A stretch of DNA of 64,000 bases, from the NCBI GenBank assembly GCA_963763205.1, contig CAVXNQ010000022.1, forward strand, positions 310,001 to 374,000, in the 5' to 3' direction. This document shows positions 1-8,304 of this stretch, in pieces. The stretch's first letter is position 1. Each line of letters opens with the position of its first letter. Source of the DNA: DDH964 sp963763205. GTDB lineage: Bacteria > Desulfobacterota > Desulfuromonadia > Desulfuromonadales > DDH964. The translations under genes and the position numbers were made by a program. The notes beneath the pieces are model-generated. The model had not been told where the DNA came from, made no database searches, and saw only the letters and a program-made list of their open reading frames with translations.

Positions 1-357
1 GAGGAGTATGGAGACCTGCCCTGGATCATGGCCGATCCGAACAAGCTCAAGCAGGTCTTCATCAACCTGATCATGAACGCTGCCCAGGCGATGGGGGATG
101 CCGGCAGACTGGTCGTCGCGACCCGGCCGGTGGCCGGCGCCGAGGTCGAGGCCGAGATCACCGATAACGGTCCCGGAATTCCCGAGGCGGTCCGCGGGCA
201 GGTCTTCGATCCGTTCTTCACCACCAAGAAGGAAGGGGAGGGGACCGGCCTCGGGCTTTACATCTGCCGCAACATCGTCGTCGAGCATGCCGGCCGGCTG
301 CTGTTCGAAACCGGGGAGGAGGGCACGAGCTTCCGGGTGGTGTTGCCGATCGGCTGA
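1..357 (+). CDS. Sensor histidine kinase, C-terminal ATPase domain (partial)
   Basis: Open from the first base of the window, so only the C-terminal 118 residues are present. They form a HATPase_c domain: N box (NLIMNAAQAM), G1 box (DNGPGIP), F box (FDPFFTTK) and G2 box (GTGLGLYI). This module binds ATP and phosphorylates the histidine of the missing dimerisation domain. The N box and FDPFFTTK style resemble NtrB-like kinases. The gene lies just upstream of glnK-amtB with its own sigma-54 promoter in between, so a role in nitrogen control is an inference from position. Input domains and partner regulator lie outside the window. Confidence 0.85.
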   Translation, partial: EEYGDLPWIMADPNKLKQVFINLIMNAAQAMGDAGRLVVATRPVAGAEVEAEITDNGPGIPEAVRGQVFDPFFTTKKEGEGTGLGLYICRNIVVEHAGRLLFETGEEGTSFRVVLPIG

Positions 358-457
358 GTGCCCGGAAAATTCTCAGGCCTGGAAAGGACTGTTTAAAAAA
401 TGGGCAAATACACCCTGGGGCCGTATTTAACGATTCGGAAATAAAAGGAAAATCGAA

Positions 458-474
458 TTGGCACGACCCGTGCT
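458..474 (+). promoter_or_regulatory. Sigma-54 (RpoN) promoter for glnK-amtB
   Basis: TTGGCAC, five bases, then GTGCT. The invariant GG (460-461) and GC (472-473) are exactly 10 bases apart, as in the -24/-12 consensus. It lies about 190 bases upstream of glnK in a gene-free stretch, consistent with RpoN-dependent nitrogen control. I did not find a convincing activator site upstream. Confidence 0.75.
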
Positions 475-585
475 CTAATGCCGGGCGACTACGGCGGGAC
501 GATCCCGCCCTGGCGGATGGACCACAATTTAGATACAACGACCAGCGGGAACAACGGCGTTCACCAGCGGTCGCACTGGGCAACG

Positions 586-632
586 GCGCCCCTCCCCCCG
601 AAGCATGCGGGGGAAGGCGCACCGTTTTTTTT
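586..632 (+). terminator. Terminator-like hairpin in the glnK leader (candidate attenuator)
   Basis: A GCGCC/GGCGC stem continues into a C5/G5 stem (586-598 with 609-620) and is followed at once by eight T (625-632). The structure lies downstream of the sigma-54 promoter and ends 27 bases before the glnK start, so transcripts from that promoter must read through it. That arrangement is typical of attenuation or antitermination control. An alternative is simple termination of upstream transcription, but the promoter lies before it. Confidence 0.6.
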
Positions 633-659
633 GCGAACTCTGGAAAGGAGCAGGAAGGA

Positions 660-998
660 ATGAAGAAGATCGAATGCATCATCAAGCCGTTCAAGCTGGA
701 CGACGTCAAGAGTGCGTTGACCGACCTGGGTATCTCCGGGATGACGGTCAGTGAGGTCCGGGGCTTCGGTCGGCAAAAGGGGCACACCGAACTTTACCGC
801 GGGGCGGAATACCAGATCGATTTCATCCCCAAGGTGAAGATCGAGCTGGTGGTTCCCGAAGAGCGAGTCGCCGAGGTGGTGGCCGCGGTGCAGAAGGAAG
901 CCTGTACCGGCCGCATCGGCGATGGCAAGATTTTCGTGCTGGCGGTCGAGCAGGCGGTGCGGATCCGCACCGGCGAAGCGGGCGACGACTCCCTGTAA
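660..998 (+). CDS. glnK: Nitrogen regulatory protein P-II (GlnK)
   Basis: 112 aa, the normal P-II length. The protein opens MKKIECIIKPFKL, and the T-loop segment (GRQKGHTELYRGAEY) carries Tyr51, the uridylylation site of the family. The C-terminal signature GRIGDGKIFV is intact. P-II proteins are cytosolic trimers that sense 2-oxoglutarate, ATP/ADP and, through uridylylation, glutamine. GlnK plugs the AmtB channel when nitrogen is plentiful. The ATG follows an AGGAAGG ribosome site, and amtB starts 36 bases after the stop, the classic glnK-amtB operon. Control is likely through the sigma-54 promoter and leader hairpin upstream. Confidence 0.97.
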   Translation: MKKIECIIKPFKLDDVKSALTDLGISGMTVSEVRGFGRQKGHTELYRGAEYQIDFIPKVKIELVVPEERVAEVVAAVQKEACTGRIGDGKIFVLAVEQAVRIRTGEAGDDSL

Positions 999-1034
999 AC
1001 CAAGGACCTCACTCATCCCTCAAGGAGGCTGTTC

Positions 1035-2390
1035 ATGAAAAAGCTGTTCATTGTTCTCGCTGCCTGCGCTCTGCTGGCACATCCGATCCTGGGCTTTGCC
1101 CAGGATGCCGCTCCCCTGACCGCCGACGCGGTGCAGACCAACGTCAACTTCGTCTGGACCCTGGTCGCGGCCTTTCTGGTCTTCATCATGCAGGCCGGCT
1201 TCGCCATGGTCGAATCGGGCTTCACCCGCGCCAAGAACGCCTGCAACATCATGATGAAGAACATGATGGACTTCTGCGTCGGCGCCCTCGCCTACTGGGC
1301 GGTCGGTTTCGGCCTGATGTTCGGTGTCGGTACCGGTTTCTTCGGCCACAGCGACTTCTTCCTCAGCGGCGCGACCGGCGACGGCGCGGCCTGGAACTAC
1401 GCGTTCTGGATGTTCCAGGTGGTCTTCGCCGCCACCACCGCCACCATCATCTCCGGCGGGGTCGCCGAGCGCACCAAGTTCAGCGCCTACATCGTCTATT
1501 CAGGCATCGTCTCCCTGGTCCTCTACCCGGTCTTCGGCCACTGGGCCTGGGGCAACCTCTTCCACGGTGACGCCGCCGCCGGCTGGCTGGCCAAGCTCGG
1601 TTTCATCGATTTCGCCGGTTCCACCGTGGTCCACTCCATGGGTGGCTGGCTGACCCTGGCCGGGATCATCGTCGTCGGCCCCCGCATCGGCAAATTTGAC
1701 AAGAACGGCAACGTCAAACCGATCCCCGGCCACAACATCCCGCTGGCCTCCCTCGGCGTCTTCCTGCTCTTCTTCGGCTGGTTCGGTTTCAACCCCGGCT
1801 CCACCACCGCCGGTATCCCGCAGATCGCCGAGATTGCAGTGACCACCTGCCTGGCCGGCGCGGCCGGGGCCTGCTCGGCGATGTTTTACACTTGGATGCG
1901 CTACAAGAAACCCGACGTCGGCATGACCCTCAACGGCCTGCTCGCCGGCCTGGTGGCGATCACCGCCGGCTGCGCCAATGTCACTCCCCTCTCCGCCGTG
2001 ATCATCGGCCTCATTGCCGGGGTGCTTGTGGTTGTCGCGGTCCTCTTCTTCGACAAGATCCGTATTGACGACCCGGTCGGTGCGGTTTCCGTCCATGGCG
2101 TCTGCGGCGCCTGGGGAACCCTGGCTGCCGGCCTCTTTGACAGCGCCGGATTCTCCCTGCATACCGTCGGCGTTCAGTTGATCGGCATCGGCGCCTGCTT
2201 CGCCTGGGCCTTCGGCTCCGGCCTGATCGTCTTCAAGCTGATCGACCTGGTAATCGGGATGCGCGTCTCCAGGGAAGAAGAACTGGCCGGCCTTGACTAC
2301 TCCGAGCACGGGGCTTCGGCCTACCCCGATTTCCAGACTGTTCACCTGGGAAGCATCTTCACTCCCGGCCAGGAAAACGGCGCCAAGTGA
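1035..2390 (+). CDS. amtB: Ammonium transporter AmtB
   Basis: 451 aa. An N-terminal signal peptide (MKKLFIVLAACALLAHPILGFAQ) precedes a multi-helix channel of the Amt/Rh family. Family signatures are visible: AGFAMVESGF in the first helix, the twin pore histidines (VVHSMGG near residue 199 and SVHGVCG near 353) and the FGWFGFNPGS helix. It conducts ammonium/ammonia across the inner membrane as a trimer and is gated by GlnK, encoded directly upstream. The start follows AAGGAGG. No frame breaks. Confidence 0.97.
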   Translation: MKKLFIVLAACALLAHPILGFAQDAAPLTADAVQTNVNFVWTLVAAFLVFIMQAGFAMVESGFTRAKNACNIMMKNMMDFCVGALAYWAVGFGLMFGVGTGFFGHSDFFLSGATGDGAAWNYAFWMFQVVFAATTATIISGGVAERTKFSAYIVYSGIVSLVLYPVFGHWAWGNLFHGDAAAGWLAKLGFIDFAGSTVVHSMGGWLTLAGIIVVGPRIGKFDKNGNVKPIPGHNIPLASLGVFLLFFGWFGFNPGSTTAGIPQIAEIAVTTCLAGAAGACSAMFYTWMRYKKPDVGMTLNGLLAGLVAITAGCANVTPLSAVIIGLIAGVLVVVAVLFFDKIRIDDPVGAVSVHGVCGAWGTLAAGLFDSAGFSLHTVGVQLIGIGACFAWAFGSGLIVFKLIDLVIGMRVSREEELAGLDYSEHGASAYPDFQTVHLGSIFTPGQENGAK

Positions 2391-2446
2391 TTTTCTTCTG
2401 GCAATAGCCAGGAAAAAATACTATATCCGTTAATCTGAAATGCACT

Positions 2447-2476
2447 GCCAGGCGGGGTCTCGTCGCCCCGCCTGGC
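2447..2476 (+). terminator. Perfect hairpin after amtB
   Basis: An 11-bp perfect stem (2447-2457 with 2466-2476) around an 8-base loop lies between amtB and the outer-membrane protein gene. There is no T-run after it, so it may be a transcript-stabilising or processing hairpin rather than a full intrinsic terminator. Confidence 0.45.
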
Positions 2477-2508
2477 CCCTAAAAACCTCATGTGAAGGAG
2501 AAAGAAGG

Positions 2509-3237
2509 ATGAAGAACTTTGCTGTTGCACTGGTGGCCCTGTTGGCACTTTCGGTGGCCGGACCGGCTGCTGCCCTGGAAGTCTCCGGTGACGCCTACGC
2601 CGGCATCTACAGCCAGTACCTCTGGCGCGGCCTCGATTTCAGTGGCAACATGCCGGTTTTGCAGGGCGGCATGGATCTCAGCGCCAAGGGGGTTACCCTC
2701 AGCTACTGGAGCAATTTCCAGCTGATCGGCGATTCCGGCGGGGCTCCGGCGCTGGATGCCGGGGAAATGACCGAGACCGACCTGACCTTCGACTACACCA
2801 CCAACCTCACCGACAAGCTGGCGCTCAGCGTCGGCAACATCTTCTACACCTTCAATGTCCCCGGCGCCACCAACGAGGCCTATGTGGGCCTCAGCCTCGA
2901 CACCTTGCTGTCCCCGAGCCTCAAGGTCTACTGGGATTGGGACAAGGCCCGCTCGGACAACCGCGATGGTCTGTTCGCCGCCCTCTCCATCGGTCACACC
3001 TTCGAGGTCATGGACAAGGTAGGCCTGAATCTCGGTGCCCTGGTCAGTTACAACGACGAAAGCGTCGGCGACTACAACAATTTTCACAACTACGAGCTGT
3101 CGGCCAGCATCGACTATGCGCCCATGGAAAATCTGACCATCACTCCCTCGCTGCTCTACTCCGAACAGCTCAGCAGCGACGCCAGTGACCTCGATTCGAA
3201 ACTGGTTTCCGGTCTGAACGTTTCATATTCGTTCTAA
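2509..3237 (+). CDS. Outer-membrane beta-barrel protein, TorF-like family
   Basis: 242 aa with a clear signal peptide (about residues 1-22, ending AGPAAA). The mature part is rich in alternating aromatic/polar strands (YAGIYSQYLWRG, LSYWSNFQ, LKVYWDWD) and ends in Phe (NVSYSF), the usual signal for outer-membrane barrel assembly. It resembles the proteobacterial family of about 230-250 aa annotated as TorF or conserved outer-membrane protein. It sits 118 bases after amtB, separated by a hairpin, with its own AAGAAGG ribosome site. It could be an ammonium-linked porin, but function is unproven. Confidence 0.7.
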   Translation: MKNFAVALVALLALSVAGPAAALEVSGDAYAGIYSQYLWRGLDFSGNMPVLQGGMDLSAKGVTLSYWSNFQLIGDSGGAPALDAGEMTETDLTFDYTTNLTDKLALSVGNIFYTFNVPGATNEAYVGLSLDTLLSPSLKVYWDWDKARSDNRDGLFAALSIGHTFEVMDKVGLNLGALVSYNDESVGDYNNFHNYELSASIDYAPMENLTITPSLLYSEQLSSDASDLDSKLVSGLNVSYSF

Positions 3238-3345
3238 GCCAAACGCAAGTTTTGTCGATAGACTTTTGCCTCCTGTCGACTTTTGGTCCGTCATCCCCTA
3301 GAATGGGACGGCGGACCAATTTTTTTCCCTTTCCCCTGCCGAGCG

Positions 3346-4161
3346 ATGCCTGATTACAGCGACAACATTCATTTTGCCGTTCCCTTGAACGACGGTCTGA
3401 GGGTCGAAGCGGTCTATTACGGCAGCGGCACCCTCTGCCTGTCGACGCAGGCGGGCTGCGCCCTGGGCTGCCGGTTCTGCGCCTCGGGGCGGGGCGGCTT
3501 GCGGCGCAACCTGACCCTTGGCGAAATGCGGGGGCAACTCGAGGCGGCCCGCGACCGGGGGCTAAAGCCCCGGCGCCTGACCCTTTCGGGAATCGGCGAG
3601 CCCCTGCACAATTTCGCCATGGTTGCCGAGCTGCTGCAGCATAGCCCGCTGCCCGTCTCACTGACTACCACGGGGGGGCCGCTGGAGCATCTTGCCGCGG
3701 CCCTGGCGCTGCCCCACAACGGCCTGATGCTTTCGCTGCACGCCGGCAGTGAGGAGGTCCGTCGCCGGCTGCTCCCGCGGGCCCCCGGCCTGGGACCTCT
3801 GGCCGAGTGGGTGACCCGCTGCCTGACCGCCCTGCCCCGGCGGGCTCGGCGGCGCTTCGGCGTCAACTACCTGCTGCTGGAAGGCGTCAACGACAGCCGC
3901 CGGGAGTTCGACGGCCTGCTGCGGCTGCTCGCGAGCTGGCCCGAGGCGACGCTCCACCTGCTCGCCTGCAATCCGGTCCCGGGCAGCCCCTTTGCCAGCC
4001 CGGCCGCGGAGGGTTTTGCGGCCGCCTTCCGCTACCTGGCGGAGCGGCACCCCCACGTCCGTCGGCCCAACCGCTGGCGCCGCCAGGTCCAGGGGGGATG
4101 CGGCACGCTGGTCATGAAGACGCCCGGGCCATCCGTATCGCTGGACCGGGGGGACCGATGA
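3346..4161 (+). CDS. RlmN/Cfr-like radical SAM protein lacking the N-terminal domain
   Basis: 271 aa. The radical-SAM cluster motif Cx3Cx2C is CALGCRFC, preceded by TLCLSTQAG, which carries the Cys equivalent to the second conserved cysteine of RlmN. GIGEPLHN matches the SAM-binding GxGEPL motif, and the C-terminal GGCGTL holds the Cys that is methylated in RlmN. RlmN methylates C2 of adenine in 23S rRNA and tRNA. Here the usual roughly 90-residue N-terminal helical domain is missing: the protein starts almost at the barrel. Substrate may therefore differ. The start has no strong ribosome site; the stop overlaps the next start (ATGA). Confidence 0.8.
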   Translation: MPDYSDNIHFAVPLNDGLRVEAVYYGSGTLCLSTQAGCALGCRFCASGRGGLRRNLTLGEMRGQLEAARDRGLKPRRLTLSGIGEPLHNFAMVAELLQHSPLPVSLTTTGGPLEHLAAALALPHNGLMLSLHAGSEEVRRRLLPRAPGLGPLAEWVTRCLTALPRRARRRFGVNYLLLEGVNDSRREFDGLLRLLASWPEATLHLLACNPVPGSPFASPAAEGFAAAFRYLAERHPHVRRPNRWRRQVQGGCGTLVMKTPGPSVSLDRGDR

Positions 4162-4946
4162 GCGAAGAATCTTTAGCAAGCCCCGCCCGCTCTTTTGCCG
4201 CGGGTTTCCTGAGCCCCTTCAGCGCCGGCCGGTTTTTATTTCGCCATCCGGCGTTGCTGCGATTCGTCCTCATCCCCTTTTTCATCAATACCGCGGTCTT
4301 TGCGGGGGCGGTGTGGGCCGGATTACGCTTTTTCAGCACGACCGTGATTCATTACATCCCCCAGGGCGATGGCTGGTACTGGGTGCTGCTCACCTATCTG
4401 TTGTGGCTGGCTGCGGTCCTATTGACCATGGTCCTGGTCTTCTTCGGCTTCAGCGTGGTTGGCAACCTGATTGCGGCACCCTTCAACGACCTGCTTTCGG
4501 AGCGTACCGAGGAGCTGCTCACCGCTCGGGCAGCGGATGAACCCTTCGACCTGCGGCGCTTTGCTCACGATGCCTGGCGCACCCTGGTTGAAGAAGCAAA
4601 GAAGATCCTGGTCTTTCTCATCGGCATGGGATTCCTGGTGATCCTCAACCTCCTTCCCGTGGCCGGTACCCTCCTCTATGCGGTTCTGTCGATTGCCTGG
4701 ACGGTGGCCTTTCTGGCCGTCGAATATACCGGGTATATTGCCGGTCGCAAACGCCTGGGGTTTGCCGCGCAGCGGCGTTATCTGCTCGGACGCACGCTGC
4801 AGATGTGCGGCTTTGGTTGCGGCCTGCTCTGCCTGCTGGCGATTCCCTTTCTGCAATTCCTCTGTATCCCGCTCGGCGTGGTGGCGGCCACCCGCTTGTG
4901 GTGCGCCGATCCCCCAAGCGCAGGGGAAACGGGGGCCCCCCGATGA
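4158..4946 (+). CDS. EI24/CysZ-like integral membrane protein
   Basis: 262 aa with four or more hydrophobic segments (near residues 32-55, 72-100, 150-185 and 210-235). The segment NLIAAPFNDLLSERTEEL is characteristic of the EI24/CysZ family. CysZ proteins have been linked to sulfate uptake, but there are no sulfate-assimilation genes nearby, so only the family is claimed. Start overlaps the previous stop by 4 bases, and its stop overlaps the next gene by 4, indicating translational coupling in a three-gene operon. Confidence 0.75.
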   Translation: MSEESLASPARSFAAGFLSPFSAGRFLFRHPALLRFVLIPFFINTAVFAGAVWAGLRFFSTTVIHYIPQGDGWYWVLLTYLLWLAAVLLTMVLVFFGFSVVGNLIAAPFNDLLSERTEELLTARAADEPFDLRRFAHDAWRTLVEEAKKILVFLIGMGFLVILNLLPVAGTLLYAVLSIAWTVAFLAVEYTGYIAGRKRLGFAAQRRYLLGRTLQMCGFGCGLLCLLAIPFLQFLCIPLGVVAATRLWCADPPSAGETGAPR

Positions 4947-5716
4947 AAACCCTGGCCCTGCAGGCTGTGGCAGCAGCCGGCCGGATTCTGCGCCGGAAGT
5001 TCGGCGGACAGCTGGAGGTCGCCCACAAGGGAGAGGTCGACCTGGTCACCGATGCCGACCGGGCGGCCGAGGCGGCGATCGTCCGGGTCCTGCGCAGTGC
5101 CCATCCCGACCATGCGATTCTAGCCGAGGAGTCCGCTTACGGCCGGCAGTCCGGCGAATGGCGATGGATCATCGACCCCCTCGACGGTACCACCAATTTC
5201 GCCCACGGTTTTCCCTGGTTTGCCGTCTCGCTGGCTCTGGAACAGGCCGGCGAGGTGGTGCTAGGCGTCGTCTACAACCCGATTTTCGAGGAACTCTACC
5301 TGGCGGAAAAAGGGCAGGGGGCCACCCTCAACGGCCGACCGCTGCGGGTCTCGACAACGGCAATCCTCGACCAGGCTCTGCTCGCCACCGGTTTTCCCTA
5401 CGACCGCAAGCAAAGTCCGGTCAACAATTACGACCATTTCATCAACTTTCAGCAGGCTGCCCAGGCTTGCCGCCGTCCCGGCGCTGCCAGCCTCGATCTG
5501 GCCTGCACGGCGGCCGGGCGGTTCGACGGTTACTGGGAAATGAAGCTCAAACCGTGGGACATGGCTGCCGGTCAGCTGCTGGTTACCGAAGCGGGCGGCC
5601 GGGTCAGTGATTTTTTGGGCGCCCCGCTCGACCTGTTCGGCGCCGAGTGTCTGGCCAGCAACGGCCGGCTGCATCCGGCAATGCTCAGGGTATTACAACA
5701 AGGGCGGCGCTCCTGA
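4943..5716 (+). CDS. suhB: Inositol monophosphatase family protein
   Basis: 257 aa. The metal-binding motifs of the family are intact: ILAEES (first metal Glu), WIIDPLDGTTNFAHG, and the C-terminal WDMAAGQLLVTEAGG. Family members are Mg-dependent, Li-sensitive phosphatases of inositol-1-phosphate or related sugar phosphates. SuhB also acts in rRNA transcription in enterobacteria, which cannot be inferred here. Third gene of an overlapping operon (ATGA overlap at its start). The symbol reflects family membership only. Confidence 0.88.
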   Translation: MKTLALQAVAAAGRILRRKFGGQLEVAHKGEVDLVTDADRAAEAAIVRVLRSAHPDHAILAEESAYGRQSGEWRWIIDPLDGTTNFAHGFPWFAVSLALEQAGEVVLGVVYNPIFEELYLAEKGQGATLNGRPLRVSTTAILDQALLATGFPYDRKQSPVNNYDHFINFQQAAQACRRPGAASLDLACTAAGRFDGYWEMKLKPWDMAAGQLLVTEAGGRVSDFLGAPLDLFGAECLASNGRLHPAMLRVLQQGRRS

Positions 5717-5900
5717 ACTTTCTCCTTGCGCGGGATTGCCGCTCCTTGCTGGCTGCGGTTCGGCAGACTGCGGCATCCCAGCCTTGCCAGTTGCGCAGCG
5801 GCAGTTAGAATGGATTTCAGGAGGTCTCTCAACCCAGCTCCGTCCACGGTCGGCACCCCCCTGGCGCCGGTGGTCGGGACTCTTGCTGCAAGGAGGTCAC

Positions 5901-6119
5901 ATGGTCGAAAAAAAGGCTGCTACGGACAAGCAGGCAGGCGAGGGGAGCCTGGAAAAAAACCTGGAACACATTGATGAGGCGTTGGAAATCATGGAGAGTC
6001 ATCCCGACGCACTGGCCGAGGCTGAAGACGACGTTCAACAGGAAATGCGCCGCCGGGACCGCGAATACAAGGACGCTCGCCTGCACAGCACCCCCAAACC
6101 GCGCAAGCATGTCCGTTGA
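5901..6119 (+). CDS. Small charged protein of unknown function
   Basis: 72 aa, starting at an ATG preceded by a strong AGGAGG. It is highly charged (Lys at both ends, Glu/Asp in the centre) and predicted helical (NLEHIDEALEIMESHPDALAE), with no Cys and no signal peptide. I do not recognise a family. The good ribosome site and the terminator just after the stop support a real gene. Confidence 0.6.
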   Translation: MVEKKAATDKQAGEGSLEKNLEHIDEALEIMESHPDALAEAEDDVQQEMRRRDREYKDARLHSTPKPRKHVR

Positions 6120-6128
6120 TCTGCCAAC

Positions 6129-6166
6129 GGCAACGGCCCTCCATCGGGAGGGCCGTTGCCGTCTTT
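6129..6166 (+). terminator. Intrinsic terminator
   Basis: A perfect 14-bp stem (6129-6142 with 6147-6160), loop ATCG, followed by GTCTTT. It ends the small-protein gene and lies between it and the convergent gene at 6183-6533. Confidence 0.75.
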
Positions 6167-6182
6167 GGTAGGCGTCCGCCGG

Positions 6183-6533
6183 CTAACCGGCATCCTCATC
6201 AGGCGGGTTCGCCGCCTTGATCGCTGCGAGTTCCTCCTCCAAGGTCGCCGCGGCATGTTTCAAGCCATCCAGTTGGTGAAAGATGTCCTGTACCAGGGCC
6301 TGGTTGAGAATTTCTTCGGGTGCCGAACCGCGGGCCTCGTCCACCAGCCTGCCCAGATCGCCATGCAGCCCGGCGATCTTTTTGTGGAGCGCATTGAGGT
6401 CGATCTTCTTCTGGACGATGTGTTTGTACTGGGCGGCGCGAAATGAGGCGCTGTGAAGGGTCTTAAGGGTGGCGTCCCAGAGCTTTTCTCCGGTTTTCCG
6501 CGGGGTTTCCGGTGGTGGCTGGTGCTCCTCCAT
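6183..6533 (-). CDS. Predicted coiled-coil protein
   Basis: 116 aa. The ATG at 6533 follows AAGGAGG with 5-base spacing, which decides the start over upstream alternatives. After a Pro-rich N-terminus the protein is helical and coiled-coil-like (heptads through residues 45-110, e.g. LHKKIAGLHGDLGRLVDEAR and HAAATLEEELAAI). No catalytic motif or membrane segment. It faces fbp divergently. I do not recognise a family. Confidence 0.6.
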   Translation of the reverse strand: MEEHQPPPETPRKTGEKLWDATLKTLHSASFRAAQYKHIVQKKIDLNALHKKIAGLHGDLGRLVDEARGSAPEEILNQALVQDIFHQLDGLKHAAATLEEELAAIKAANPPDEDAG

Positions 6534-6700
6534 GGCATCCTCCTTGGGCCTATTTCCCTGTATTTCTAACATCTTTAAGCGGTTGTTCAAGAGCCGGGGG
6601 AGAAATTTGGTGGCATTGGCGGCATTGGCCTTGCCGCACCGGCCGAGTTGGTCTAAACTGCCTGCACTTGTCGTGTTCATTCTTTTTCAGGAGGCCTGAT

Positions 6701-7690
6701 TTGACCAGCGAACCCGGAAAGACCAAATTCCAGATCGACCTGCGGCGCCATCTGCGGGAGAATGGCGAGGACCGCGACCTGACCCGGCTGATCTGCGAGA
6801 TCGCCGAGGCGTCCAAGTATATCGTCAACTCGATTCGCACCGGTGACCTCGGGGTGGCCGGTACCTCCAACCTCTACGGTGAGCAGCAGCTGGCCCTCGA
6901 CGTCCTCTCCGACCGGATCCTGCGCAAGCGTCTTTACCATTCAGGAGTGGTCGCCAACCTCGTTTCGGAAGAAACCAACGACATCGTTCCCATCTCCACC
7001 GAATGCGAAGGACGCTACTCGGTGGCCTTCGATCCCCTTGACGGCTCGTCCCTGGTCGACGTCAACCTCGCCGTCGGCACCATCGTCGCCATCTACGAAG
7101 GCTGCGAGCTGCTGCAGCCGGGGCGCAACCAGGTCGCGGCCATGTACATTCTCTATGGCCCGCGGACGACCCTGGTCTACTCTACCGGGCGTGGCGTTCA
7201 CGAGTTCGCCATGAACTCGCTGATGGAATACACCCTGACCCGGGAAAACGTCACCATGCAGGCTGCCGGCGGCATTTATTCCCCCGGCGGGCAGCGCAAC
7301 AAGTACACCCCCGGGACCGAAAAGCTGGTCAGTCAGCTGGAGGAGAAGGGGTGCAAATTGCGTTACAGCGGCGGCTTCGTGCCGGACATCAACCAGATCC
7401 TGATGAAGGGGAAGGGCCTCTTCCTCTACCCTCACCTGCACGGGGCGCCCAAGGGGAAGTTGCGGGTACTCTACGAACTCAATCCCATGGCCTATCTGAT
7501 CGAGCAGGCCGGCGGCGCGGCCTCCACCGGCCTCGGACGCATTCTCGACCTGCAGCCGGAGGCCATCGACGATCGTGCGCCGGTCTTCATCGGCTGCAAG
7601 GAGGATGTGGCCCTGGCGGAGGAGTTGATTCGCGACCCTCGGCTGATTCCCCTCCCTTTCGCCCCGCAACGAAAAAAGCCCGAAGCGTAA
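6701..7690 (+). CDS. fbp: Fructose-1,6-bisphosphatase class I
   Basis: 329 aa. Starts at a TTG preceded by CAGGAGG, giving the usual N-terminus (KFQIDLRRHLRENG). The metal-binding signature VAFDPLDGSSLVDVN is intact, as are NLYGEQQLALDVLSD and the substrate loop RYSGGFVPDINQIL. It hydrolyses fructose-1,6-bisphosphate to fructose-6-phosphate, the committed step of gluconeogenesis. That fits an organism growing on acetate or other organic acids, with the TCA enzymes encoded convergently downstream. No frame breaks. Confidence 0.95.
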   Translation: MTSEPGKTKFQIDLRRHLRENGEDRDLTRLICEIAEASKYIVNSIRTGDLGVAGTSNLYGEQQLALDVLSDRILRKRLYHSGVVANLVSEETNDIVPISTECEGRYSVAFDPLDGSSLVDVNLAVGTIVAIYEGCELLQPGRNQVAAMYILYGPRTTLVYSTGRGVHEFAMNSLMEYTLTRENVTMQAAGGIYSPGGQRNKYTPGTEKLVSQLEEKGCKLRYSGGFVPDINQILMKGKGLFLYPHLHGAPKGKLRVLYELNPMAYLIEQAGGAASTGLGRILDLQPEAIDDRAPVFIGCKEDVALAEELIRDPRLIPLPFAPQRKKPEA

Positions 7691-7705
7691 GCTCCGGGCT
7701 TTTTT
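7672..7705. terminator. Bidirectional intrinsic terminator between fbp and korC
   Basis: AAAAAAGCCCG pairs with CGGGCTTTTTT around a 12-base loop. The A-run on one side and T-run on the other let the hairpin work on both strands. It overlaps the last codons of fbp and lies 21 bases beyond the korC stop. Confidence 0.85.
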
Positions 7706-7725
7706 CGTTGTTGCGGAACAGGGGG

Positions 7726-8276
7726 TTACTTCATCAGTTCCTTGACCTTCTCGAAGCCAAGGCTGTAAGCCTTCTTGTTGAGATCCTTGAAGGCCTCGGG
7801 AACCTTGGCGCAGCACGGCCTTTTCGCCGGATTCGCGGGAAACGACATCGGTCAGGGCGATCATCGCGCCGAGGGCCACGACGTTGGCGACGATCTCCCG
7901 GCCGAGGTCTTCCTTGGCGGTGCGCATGATCGGCATCTTGATACACCTTGAAGTCGCCTTTCGGCTCGTTCTTGACGAAGTCCGAGTCGAGCAGCAGCAG
8001 GCCGCCGGGCTTGATGCCGTTGGCGTACTTGTCGGCCGCTTCCTGAGTCATCGCCAGACAGGCGTCGACGATGGTCGCTTTCGGGTAGTCGATGGGGCCA
8101 TCGGAAATGATGACCTCCGATTTGGAGGCGCCGCCGCGGGCTTCCGGACCGTAGCTCTGGGACTGCACGGCGTGCTTCCCCTCGATAATCGAGGCCGCCT
8201 CGGCGAGGATGATGCCGGCGGTGATCAGACCCTGGCCACCGGCACCGGAAAAGCGAATTTCATATCTTTTTGCCAT
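7726..8276 (-). CDS. korC: 2-oxoglutarate:ferredoxin oxidoreductase, gamma subunit (two frame breaks)
   Basis: About 182 aa once repaired. The N-terminus IRFSGAGGQGLITAG is the gamma-subunit signature, followed by QSYGPEARGGASKSEV. The frame breaks near 7937 (before MPIMRTAKEDLG) and again near 7818; the last segment ends GFEKVKELMK and stops at 7726. Each break is a single extra base. The gamma subunit helps bind CoA in the KorABCD complex, which converts 2-oxoglutarate and CoA to succinyl-CoA with reduced ferredoxin. Last gene of korDABC, 28 bases after korB. Confidence 0.85.
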
Positions 8277-8304
8277 TTCACTCTCTCCTTATGCGCTGCG
8301 GTGA

